Shown in pieces: positions 1-7,245 of a DNA stretch of 15,090 bases. The stretch's first letter is position 1. The number at the start of each line of letters is the position of its first letter. The stretch is taken from the NCBI GenBank assembly GCA_964425645.1, contig CAYRNC010000038.1, forward strand, positions 1 through 15,090, given 5' to 3'. A model generated the notes under the pieces. The model searched no databases. It worked only from the letters and a program-made list of their open reading frames with translations, and was not told the origin of the DNA. Origin of the DNA: CAYRNC01 sp964425645 (GTDB lineage Bacteria > Bacillota > Clostridia > Peptostreptococcales > Anaerovoracaceae). Position numbers and translations under genes: made by a program.

Positions 1-10
1 TTATATGTCC

Positions 11-1423
11 TTATTCAGCCTTTGTCAACTGTTGTATGGCATCGGCGTAAATTTTAGTTGCCAAAATCAAATTATCAATGGAGATGCTTTCATTTTTTTG
101 ATGTGCCAGCTCCGGTTCACCCGGGAAGGTCATGCCGTAAGCAACAGCATTTTCCATGGCTCTGGCATAAGTCCCTCCGCCAATTACAATCGGCCGGCTA
201 TCCATATCTCCTGTATGTTTTTGGTATACATCCATCAAAGTTATTATCAAATTATCATCAACGGGGAGGTAGATAGGGTTTTGATGATCACGCCTTACCA
301 CTCCGAACCCACAGGAATCCAAGAATGGCCTCATTCCGTCAAATACCTGTTCCCGATCCATGGTGACAGGATACCGTATATTTACAGTTAATTTTATCGA
401 TCCCGAATCCTTTTCAAGCAGGCCCACATTAAAAATCAATCTCCCGGAAACCCGATCAAAAAAATCACAGCCTATCCTTTCACCATGAAGATCGAAACCG
501 ATATGGTTATTGTAAAAGTTTATGAATTCACCGATATCTTCTCCGACAAAGTTAATTCTGCCCAAAAGCTTCATTATTACGGATATAGCCGAAAGGCCTT
601 TTTCAGGCCTTGCCCCATGGGATGAAACACCGGAAGCAACGATTTCAAGGCTCTTCCCAATACCCTTTACCCTGACCTTATATCCGGTTTCATTGCGGTA
701 TAAATCGATCATCTCCCGAATCTTTTCATAGGAATCAGCATGAATTACAGCCCTTGCGCTGTCTGCTACCATATTTGGCGCATTTCCTCCCTTAAGGCTT
801 CTAAGCTCTATGCCTTTCCCCTGAGTTTTGCCGATCTTTTTGACCAGGTCAAAGATAAGAATACCTTTTTCCCCGTGAATGGCCGGGAACTCCGCATCGG
901 GAGTAATCCCGAAATCAGGTTTCTTAACCATGCGGAAGTAGGCCTCCATCCCTTTCCATCCTGTTCCCGCTTCCTCGTCCAGTCCCAGTATTAACCTTAT
1001 ATTCTTTTCCGGTGCATAACCTGATTCTTTAAGCGCTTTCATTGCATATAAAACCGCAACGGCAGGTCCTTTGTCATCTGAGGCCCCTCTGCCGTAAATT
1101 CGGCCATCGGCAACGGTGCCTGCATATGGCGGATAGTCCCAACCCTGACCTTCCGGGACAACATCCAGATGTGTCAGTATTCCCATCGTTGTTTTAGATC
1201 CTCCCGCAATCTCGATGTGTCCTCCGAAGTTATCTGCATTAAAGGTGTCAAAACCCTGTCTCCGGGCAAGATCCAACATGTATTGAAATGCCTCATGTAC
1301 GCCCTTACCAAAAGGCATATCCCCCTCGGCTTCTCCCGCCACGCTGCGGATGGAGATGAGCTCCTGCAACGTTTTGATCATTTCATCCCTATATGAATCT
1401 ATTCGGTCAAACAAAGTCTCCAT
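11..1423 (-). CDS. pepV: PepV-type dipeptidase, M20 family (Sapep/PepV)
   Basis: Predicted cytosolic di-zinc dipeptidase that would hydrolyse dipeptides, often with D- or beta-amino acids, at the end of peptide catabolism. At 470 aa it has the usual PepV length. The M20 metal and catalytic residues are all visible: the THLDVVP motif (His and Asp, about residues 84-90), GRGASDDKGP with the bridging Asp, LDEEAGTG with the general-base and metal Glu pair, DAEFP with the metal Asp, and the C-terminal AHQKNE His. The lid-domain SSHGARPEKG motif is present too. The ATG at 1423 matches the PepV N-terminal length. An AAGGAG lies 9 nt upstream inside the last codons of hisS, while a second GGAGG is too close to the ATG to serve. 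It is the last gene of the operon seen here, 6 nt after hisS. No terminator is visible before the window edge. Confidence 0.9.
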   Translation of the reverse strand: METLFDRIDSYRDEMIKTLQELISIRSVAGEAEGDMPFGKGVHEAFQYMLDLARRQGFDTFNADNFGGHIEIAGGSKTTMGILTHLDVVPEGQGWDYPPYAGTVADGRIYGRGASDDKGPAVAVLYAMKALKESGYAPEKNIRLILGLDEEAGTGWKGMEAYFRMVKKPDFGITPDAEFPAIHGEKGILIFDLVKKIGKTQGKGIELRSLKGGNAPNMVADSARAVIHADSYEKIREMIDLYRNETGYKVRVKGIGKSLEIVASGVSSHGARPEKGLSAISVIMKLLGRINFVGEDIGEFINFYNNHIGFDLHGERIGCDFFDRVSGRLIFNVGLLEKDSGSIKLTVNIRYPVTMDREQVFDGMRPFLDSCGFGVVRRDHQNPIYLPVDDNLIITLMDVYQKHTGDMDSRPIVIGGGTYARAMENAVAYGMTFPGEPELAHQKNESISIDNLILATKIYADAIQQLTKAE

Positions 1424-1429
1424 CCCTCC

Positions 1430-2689
1430 TTACTCCTTAAGAAGAAGGGATTTGATTTCCTTTTCCCCATATATTAGAGCTGCTTCAAATCCTTCTTTTT
1501 GCAAAGCTGCAAACTGCTTTCCAACCTTTTTTGCCTTGCCGATCGTAGTCACATCATACCCTGTCCTTCTTAAGCAATCGGCTTTTTCCACCACATCTAT
1601 AAAAGATTCCGATCCATCGTAAAGCAAGGCCATGCGCCTGCCTCCCACATCGAATTTCAGGTTTTGTGTTGAAAGAAGTATTTCGAATATGCGCTCAAAC
1701 CCGATGGAGAAACCGACAGCGGGCACATCTTCCCCCATCAGACTTCCAATCATTTTGTCGTATCGTCCTCCCCCGGCTATGGAACCTGAAAATCTGTTGT
1801 CTGCAATCTCAAATATAATCCCTGTATAATATCCCATTCCTCTTGCTAGAGACCTGTCGTATTCAATCCGATATTTCCCTTTGGACAGGCGCCTGACACT
1901 ATCTATTACCGTTTCAAGATTATTTACCGTATTGGAATTTCTGCAATACTTTTTCATCCGGTCAAGATCGCCACCCTCCTGATCCGCAATATCCTGCATA
2001 AACCTTTTTACACAATCCCCGGCAAACCCTTTTTCCAGCAGTTCAGACCAAACACCCTCAATGCCGATTTTGTCAAGCTTATCGAAAGAAATACAAACTG
2101 AAATCACATCATCTTTTGAAAAACCCGCACCTTCGATAAGATCGAACAATATTCTTCTGTCATTTATACGAACCGTAAAATTTTCAAAGCCCAGTTCGGT
2201 CAATGTTTTCGCCGTGGTGTGAATGAGCTCGATTTCCGCATTATTTGTAGGATCCCCTATAATATCTATGTCACACTGATAAAACTCCCTTAAGCGTCCC
2301 TTCTGCGGCCTTTCTGCCCGAAATACCTGGCCGATCTGGATAACTTTAAAAGGGATTCTGAGGTGTGCACGATTGTTGGCGAAATAACGACTGAGCGGCA
2401 GCGTTAAATCAAAGCGCAGACCCAAATCCGCTAAATCCTTCTCCAGCATATCATCTATAGCGAGGCCTAATTTTCTACCGCGCTTTAGTATCCTGAAAAT
2501 CATGTTCAGATTTTCACCGCCCTCGCTTTTATCAAGAAGGTCTATATCTTCCAAAATAGGTGTTTGAATTTTTGAAAACCCGTTATTCTGATAGCTTCTT
2601 AATATTACAGCCTGTATAGCATCCCTTATCTTCATTTCCCGGGGCAGATAATCTCTTGTGCCCTTGACCGGCTTTATATTAACCGTCAT
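1430..2689 (-). CDS. hisS: Histidyl-tRNA synthetase (LRxDLT subtype)
   Basis: Class II aminoacyl-tRNA synthetase predicted to charge tRNA-His with histidine. Motif 1 is GTRDYLP near the N-terminus. Motif 2 is FRAERPQKGRLREF. The histidine-binding motif is LARGMGYYTGIIFEI, which keeps the catalytic Arg, and a Gly-rich GGGRYDKMIG motif 3 follows. A short C-terminal anticodon-binding domain ends at VGKQF...LIYGEKE. The presence of the histidine motif argues against the regulatory paralogue HisZ. The ATP-site region reads LRFDLTLPLSRY, as in archaeal, eukaryotic and Bacteroidetes enzymes, rather than the LRPEGTA of E. coli HisRS. I chose the ATG at 2689 (419 aa) because GGAG lies 8 nt upstream and the capA stop ends 2 nt before it. 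The in-frame ATG at 2713 would add eight residues, overlap capA and lack a good site. pepV follows after 6 nt. Confidence 0.88.
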   Translation of the reverse strand: MTVNIKPVKGTRDYLPREMKIRDAIQAVILRSYQNNGFSKIQTPILEDIDLLDKSEGGENLNMIFRILKRGRKLGLAIDDMLEKDLADLGLRFDLTLPLSRYFANNRAHLRIPFKVIQIGQVFRAERPQKGRLREFYQCDIDIIGDPTNNAEIELIHTTAKTLTELGFENFTVRINDRRILFDLIEGAGFSKDDVISVCISFDKLDKIGIEGVWSELLEKGFAGDCVKRFMQDIADQEGGDLDRMKKYCRNSNTVNNLETVIDSVRRLSKGKYRIEYDRSLARGMGYYTGIIFEIADNRFSGSIAGGGRYDKMIGSLMGEDVPAVGFSIGFERIFEILLSTQNLKFDVGGRRMALLYDGSESFIDVVEKADCLRRTGYDVTTIGKAKKVGKQFAALQKEGFEAALIYGEKEIKSLLLKE

Positions 2690-2691
2690 CC

Positions 2692-3969
2692 TTATTTCTC
2701 CTGTTCCTTCCATATATAGTTTGATCCGAGGACCGATACCACATCGCTCGACGCCTGCCTGGCCCTGTCAAGATGCCCCGATACTTTCAGGACATCGTTA
2801 TTCTCAAGATCATCATCTAAAGGTATGATAACATAGACATCCTTGCCCTTGGACCTGTATTTTTCCACCCAGGTATTCATAGAATCCATATTTATATCCT
2901 TTATTTCATTCTTATTTTTATCGTATGTAAGTCTTACTCTGCCGATCATGCCCTGCTCGGTATAACGATTATTCAGGGTTTCCATGCGCTGATTGGATAT
3001 AAAGTTACCTAAGCTGTAGAAAACAGGTACATTTTTTCCTGTCCTTTCACAGTTCAGCATTTCCATTCTTTGAATAACATGGGGATGGGATGCAAAAATT
3101 ATATCGGCACCCATTTCCACAGTTTTTTTCGCAATATATTCCTGCCACATGTTAGGCTTGCGCTCGTACTCTTCCCCCCAATGATAATAACAGATAACGA
3201 GATCCGCACCCGCTTCCCGTGCAGCATCAATTGTGCCGCTGACCCTCTTAAGGTCTTCGTCCAGATTTTCGTAAGAAAAACTGCACATTAACGAAGCCGC
3301 CTCTTCCGATAGAATCACACTGTTTATTGTTGTTTTGCCATTTACCTTAGGTGTTTCGTAAGTATATGAAACCATAGCTATGGAAAGACCTTTCACCGAA
3401 ACCAAAGCATAATCCTTTTCCCAAGGAAACCTGGTACCTGAAGTTGCAAGGCCCGCCTCCCTCAATATGCGAAGAGTGCGTTTAATTCCTGATAATCCTC
3501 TGTCGTAGGTATGATTGTTGCTCGTAAGCGCCACATCAAACCCGGCCTTGAAAATAGCATCCGCCAATTCATCGGGGGCATTAAACGACGGATAACCTGA
3601 AGGTGTTCCTCCGGCAAAGGTTGTTTCCACGTTGCACAGTGCAAGATCTGCCATCTCAATATATTTTTTGACATATGAAAAATTATTGTCGTAATCGTAT
3701 GTACCCGTAAGCCCATCATACTGACTGGCAATCTGGGATTTATGAACCATGATGTCGCCGACACAGACCACGGACAGATCGACTTTTTCATCGGCATGCC
3801 GATCCGTTTTAACCGGGGTTGATTCCGGTTCGGTATCGGCATCTTCCGAAAAAAGAAAGGGGTAAAATGCTAAGCCCCCTCCTAAAGCCAACGCAAAGAT
3901 TACGAGAAATAACAAAAGCTTTCCCGCCGTCGGTCTTTTCCTACTTTTCCTTTTTAGTCTCGAAGTCAT
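2692..3969 (-). CDS. CapA/PgsA-family membrane-anchored metallophosphoesterase-like protein
   Basis: Protein of 425 aa in the CapA family (poly-gamma-glutamate capsule/PgsA-like, calcineurin-like fold). A basic N-terminus (residues 1-17) is followed by a hydrophobic segment at about 18-40. This predicts a single signal anchor with the domain outside the cell. The metal-site motifs appear in order: GDIMVH (Asp72, His76), CNVETTFAGG, SNNHTYDRG, YYHWGEEY and SHPHVIQ. In Bacillus, CapA/PgsA works with PgsB and PgsC in poly-gamma-glutamate synthesis and export. Neither partner is seen here, so a capsule role is only one possibility and the substrate is unknown. The site before the ATG is weak (CGAG about 7 nt upstream). 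It starts 11 nt after the NifU-C gene and ends 2 nt before hisS, whose ribosome site lies inside its last codons, suggesting translational coupling. Confidence 0.8.
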   Translation of the reverse strand: MTSRLKRKSRKRPTAGKLLLFLVIFALALGGGLAFYPFLFSEDADTEPESTPVKTDRHADEKVDLSVVCVGDIMVHKSQIASQYDGLTGTYDYDNNFSYVKKYIEMADLALCNVETTFAGGTPSGYPSFNAPDELADAIFKAGFDVALTSNNHTYDRGLSGIKRTLRILREAGLATSGTRFPWEKDYALVSVKGLSIAMVSYTYETPKVNGKTTINSVILSEEAASLMCSFSYENLDEDLKRVSGTIDAAREAGADLVICYYHWGEEYERKPNMWQEYIAKKTVEMGADIIFASHPHVIQRMEMLNCERTGKNVPVFYSLGNFISNQRMETLNNRYTEQGMIGRVRLTYDKNKNEIKDINMDSMNTWVEKYRSKGKDVYVIIPLDDDLENNDVLKVSGHLDRARQASSDVVSVLGSNYIWKEQEK

Positions 3970-3980
3970 ATTTGGCTCGA

Positions 3981-4202
3981 TTATACGGCTTCCACACCTT
4001 CAATTTCAGGAAACTGCTCTCTCAATATTTTTTCAATTCCATTTTTAATAGTGAGATTTGCATGGGGACACCCGTGACATGCTCCTCGGAGCCTGACTTG
4101 AACAATGTTGTCCTCGGTATATGCCACAAATTCCACGTCCCCTCCGTCCCTTTGCAAATATGGCCTTATATCTTCAAGGGCGGCCTTAATCTTTTTTTCC
4201 AT
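3981..4202 (-). CDS. NifU C-terminal-domain iron-sulfur protein
   Basis: A 73-aa stand-alone NifU C-terminal (thioredoxin-like) domain, the size typical of the short NifU/Nfu proteins of clostridia. It would bind or carry an Fe-S cluster in the cytosol. The conserved RDGGDVE segment is at residues 18-24. The CxxC motif CHGCP puts Cys42 and Cys45 as the cluster ligands, normally shared between two subunits. The start is fixed by GGAG 8 nt upstream of the ATG. It lies 42 nt after the solute-binding lipoprotein gene, the widest gap in the operon. An extended -10 promoter is visible in that gap, so it may also be transcribed independently. No IscS/SufS or scaffold gene is present in the window, so its partners are unknown. 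Confidence 0.85.
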   Translation of the reverse strand: MEKKIKAALEDIRPYLQRDGGDVEFVAYTEDNIVQVRLRGACHGCPHANLTIKNGIEKILREQFPEIEGVEAV

Positions 4203-4222
4203 CGTATTTTCTCCTTTAATCT

Positions 4223-4231
4223 ATTATAACA
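4223..4231 (-). promoter_or_regulatory. Possible internal extended -10 promoter before the NifU-C gene
   Basis: Read on the minus strand, the 42-nt gap holds TGTTATAAT, a perfect -10 hexamer with the upstream TG of an extended -10 element. No good -35 is seen 17 nt away. Transcription would begin near 4216, only about 14 nt before the ATG, leaving just enough room for the ribosome site. It could give the downstream genes (NifU-C, capA, hisS, pepV) expression independent of the acyl-CoA synthetases. Confidence 0.35.
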
Positions 4232-4244
4232 GTGCTAAGCTGCA

Positions 4245-5420
4245 TTATTCCCCAATCGTACAGCTATAAACAAATTCACCGTTTTTTATTGTAATGAATG
4301 GAACCGGTCTTACGGGGTCCCCGTTTTCATCAAATCGTAAAACACCGGTTGCTCCCTGAAAGTCATCCGTATCCTTCAATACATCCTTCAGACTTTTTCC
4401 TTCCCCTGTTTCCTCCTGACGTTTCAAAGCATCCAAAGCTAAAAGATAAGCATCATAACCTAGAGCCACACTGTTCATTACGCTCTCCTCTTCCTCATAC
4501 CTTGACAGATATGCAAAGATGAATTTCTCACGGGATTCTGATTCCGAGAACGTTACCGCATTGGGTAAAGGGAATATCAGGCCCTCTGCGGCTTCTTTTC
4601 CTTCTTTTATAAAATTCTCATCATAAATCAGTCCGGTGCCGATAAATTGCGCATCTATCCCCTGTTTTTTCGCCTGCTTAAGAATGAGGGCCGCATCATC
4701 CGCAGAGGAAACCAGATATACTGCAGATGCCCCGGAAGCCTTAATTGTTTCCAATTGTTTGGTTACATTCTTTGCATCTTCATATTCAACCTCACAGACT
4801 ATAGCCTTATCGTCGCTTGTCAAGGATATAAATTCACCTTTAAAACTTTCAGCCAGAACCGAGCCCCGGTCATTTCCCTTTTCTTTTACAATAGCAACCC
4901 GTTTTCCGCCCAGGTTATTATATACATATTTTGCAGTCATCAAACCCTGAAAGGTATCCAACGTATATATCCTGAAGTAATAAGGGTTCCCCACGGTAAC
5001 AAGAGGATTAGTACAGGTAGCCGCTATGGCGGGGATTCCCGCGGTTTTAAATAATTCCCCTCCTGCCATACTGAGTATGTTTCCGCAGCTTCCGATTACA
5101 ATAGCCGCTCCTTCATCAATAAGCTTCCTGGCAGCGACGGCAGCGAATTCCGGATTCGAATGATTATCCGCATAAATAAGCTCAACCTTCTTGCCAAGCA
5201 GTGTTGGGTACAGCTCATGAGCCAGTAAAATGCCTGTCAGTTCCGGTCCGGCCACATCCTCATCTGCCCCCGTAAAAGGTTCAAATATTCCGATCCTTAC
5301 AATATCATCGTCCTGCTCGTTTCCGTAAGCGTTTAAAAAGTTCTTTAAGGCCGTACAGCCTGATAATGTTAAAGCGAAGAAAGTGAGAATTAAGATAAAT
5401 ATCGTTTTCTTATGAAGCAT
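4245..5420 (-). CDS. ABC-type solute-binding lipoprotein (branched-chain amino acid type)
   Basis: Extracytoplasmic substrate-binding protein of the Leu/Ile/Val-binding (Peripla_BP_6) group, 391 aa. A lipoprotein signal is clear: MLHKK, a hydrophobic stretch at residues 6-19, and the lipobox LSGC with the lipidated Cys at 22. The mature part opens with RIGIFEPFTGADEDVAGPELTG, characteristic of this fold. GSCGNILSMA and FRIYTLDTFQGLMTAKYVYNN follow, then the second lobe with KQGIDAQFIGTGLIYDENF. Its ligand cannot be read from the sequence; amino acids or small amides are usual. No permease or ATPase gene is adjacent, so it is an orphan binding protein that either serves a transporter encoded elsewhere or acts as a sensor. 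It starts 3 nt after the stop of the upstream acyl-CoA synthetase, with a modest AAAGGA site. Confidence 0.85.
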   Translation of the reverse strand: MLHKKTIFILILTFFALTLSGCTALKNFLNAYGNEQDDDIVRIGIFEPFTGADEDVAGPELTGILLAHELYPTLLGKKVELIYADNHSNPEFAAVAARKLIDEGAAIVIGSCGNILSMAGGELFKTAGIPAIAATCTNPLVTVGNPYYFRIYTLDTFQGLMTAKYVYNNLGGKRVAIVKEKGNDRGSVLAESFKGEFISLTSDDKAIVCEVEYEDAKNVTKQLETIKASGASAVYLVSSADDAALILKQAKKQGIDAQFIGTGLIYDENFIKEGKEAAEGLIFPLPNAVTFSESESREKFIFAYLSRYEEEESVMNSVALGYDAYLLALDALKRQEETGEGKSLKDVLKDTDDFQGATGVLRFDENGDPVRPVPFITIKNGEFVYSCTIGE

Positions 5421-5423
5421 GTT

Positions 5424-7226
5424 TTAAATTCCTTTGTTCGAATCGACAAATCGCTTTATTTTTTTACCTGTAGTTTTTTCAAAATCTGTTTTCCGTACAT
5501 CTATCTTTTTTATCTTCTTAAAAAATGGCAACTCTTCATTTATTTTATCGATTTCTTCCCAAAGTAGATCAAAGACCTGCTTATCTGTATAGGATTCGCC
5601 CAAGGTCTCCGCCAATTCATCAGGATCAGTCTTTATGCTTGCAAAGATATGAGTTTCACCCGTTTCCTCGCTGTCTTTACCCCATACCATCGATTCTTCG
5701 ATATAGGGTATTCTGCCTAGGTAATACTCTATTTCTTCAGGGTAAACATTCTTTCCGTTCTTGGTTATGATTACGTTTTTCTTCCTGCCTGTTATGTAGA
5801 CAAAACGGTCCTCGTCCATATATCCCAGGTCGCCTGTATGGAACCACCCGTCTTTCAAAACTTCCCGCGTAGCCTCTTCATTGTTATAGTAACCCAACAT
5901 GATATTTCCCCCGGTTACGCAGATCTCTCCGATTCCTGTTTCAGGATCTGGATTATCAATTCTGGTATCGAAACCCGGAGGGATATATCCTGCTGAACTG
6001 TCTTTCATGCCTACATCCGGATTTAAAGCACAAATGGGCGCACATTCGGTAAGCCCGTAGCCCTGAACAGCGTTTATGCCGAATTCCTTTATTCCCGCAA
6101 GAATAGCAGGATCAATGGCAGCCCCTCCGCATATCATAATGCGCATTCTTCCGCCGAATACATCCGTAATTTTTTTCGGCACCAGCGATATCCCTAATTT
6201 TTTCGTGAAGCGATTGATCTTCAGCAGGGTTTTTAATTTTTTCTCCATACCGCCTTTTCTTGCCTGTGTCCATATTCGCTTGTATATGCTTTCCATTATT
6301 AAAGGAACAAGCAGAAACATTGTAGGCTTTGCTTCCTCAAGGTTTTTTAATATATGCTTAAGGCCTTCACAGAAGGCAATGGATGCTCCTCTGTAAAGGG
6401 GCATCAAAAACCCGCAGGTACATTCATAGGTATGATGTATGGGCAACACCGAAAAGAATATGTCATCCGGAGCAACCTTAAGAAGCGTGGGAGACGCTAT
6501 CAGATCCTCCACAATATTGCCGTGGGAAAGCATAACACCTTTGGAAATACCGGTAGTTCCTGAAGTGTACAGAAGTATGTTCATAACATCACGATCAATT
6601 ACGGAATCCACAAAATCGCGATTGCCTGATCTGAGCAACTCACCGCCGCTTTTTTTAAGCCCGCTTAAAGACAGACGGTCCTGATTACCGGCTTCATTGC
6701 TTTCAAAGTTGATAAAAGTTTTTAAAGGTGTATCCCCCTTCCTTTTCATTTCCATGAAAATAGATTCAAACTTTTTACCGTACACAATACATTCAACATT
6801 TGCTTCTTTGATGAGGTTTTCCAGCTCCTTTGCCGGAAGCTCCTTATCAAGAGGAACAACTATCCCGGTTCCACAGGTCACAGCAAGATATGATATGGCC
6901 CACTCGTAGCTGTTTTCGCCTATTATTCCTATTTTCTTACCTGACAGGCCAAGTGAAACAAGGGCTGTTCCAATAGCATCCGCATCCTCTTTGACCTCTT
7001 TGTAGGTAATTGCTTTGTAAGGCCCTCCGGGCATATCTTTTACATGGAAAGCCGGCCTGTCTGCATACAGCTTTGCACTTGTCATAAGCATATGTTTAAG
7101 ATCGATAATAGGCCTGACATCCTTATACCGCACTAACGGATCTTTGCTGTTTTTGATTCCTTCCACCCGTTTTAACGCATATTCCCACTCTTTTGGCTTT
7201 AACGCTTCGTATTCCTTATGATCCAT
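5424..7226 (-). CDS. Long-chain acyl-CoA synthetase (AMP-forming), copy 1
   Basis: AMP-forming acid:CoA ligase of 600 aa that would activate a fatty or other carboxylic acid to acyl-AMP and then acyl-CoA. The adenylation core motifs are in order: the phosphate loop LLYTSGTTGISKG (about 218-230), GYGLTE (389-394), the ATP-ribose Asp in WFHTGDLGY (around 466), the hinge GRKKNVIITKNGKN (480-493), and the C-terminal catalytic Lys within TGKKIKRF near 590. There is no membrane segment. The ATG is supported by GAGGAG 8 nt upstream. It lies 19 nt downstream of a close paralogue, and the two align through most of their length, so they probably arose by tandem duplication. Chain-length specificity cannot be predicted. 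A FadD/FACS-type enzyme is likely; an activating enzyme for another carboxylic acid is an alternative. Confidence 0.85.
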   Translation of the reverse strand: MDHKEYEALKPKEWEYALKRVEGIKNSKDPLVRYKDVRPIIDLKHMLMTSAKLYADRPAFHVKDMPGGPYKAITYKEVKEDADAIGTALVSLGLSGKKIGIIGENSYEWAISYLAVTCGTGIVVPLDKELPAKELENLIKEANVECIVYGKKFESIFMEMKRKGDTPLKTFINFESNEAGNQDRLSLSGLKKSGGELLRSGNRDFVDSVIDRDVMNILLYTSGTTGISKGVMLSHGNIVEDLIASPTLLKVAPDDIFFSVLPIHHTYECTCGFLMPLYRGASIAFCEGLKHILKNLEEAKPTMFLLVPLIMESIYKRIWTQARKGGMEKKLKTLLKINRFTKKLGISLVPKKITDVFGGRMRIMICGGAAIDPAILAGIKEFGINAVQGYGLTECAPICALNPDVGMKDSSAGYIPPGFDTRIDNPDPETGIGEICVTGGNIMLGYYNNEEATREVLKDGWFHTGDLGYMDEDRFVYITGRKKNVIITKNGKNVYPEEIEYYLGRIPYIEESMVWGKDSEETGETHIFASIKTDPDELAETLGESYTDKQVFDLLWEEIDKINEELPFFKKIKKIDVRKTDFEKTTGKKIKRFVDSNKGI

Positions 7227-7245
7227 ACCCTTAACTCCTCATCAT

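Noticed and set aside
1430..2713. HisZ (regulatory subunit of ATP phosphoribosyltransferase) in place of HisRS
   Set aside because: The histidine-binding motif with its catalytic Arg and a C-terminal anticodon-binding domain are present, which HisZ lacks. No his biosynthesis genes are nearby.
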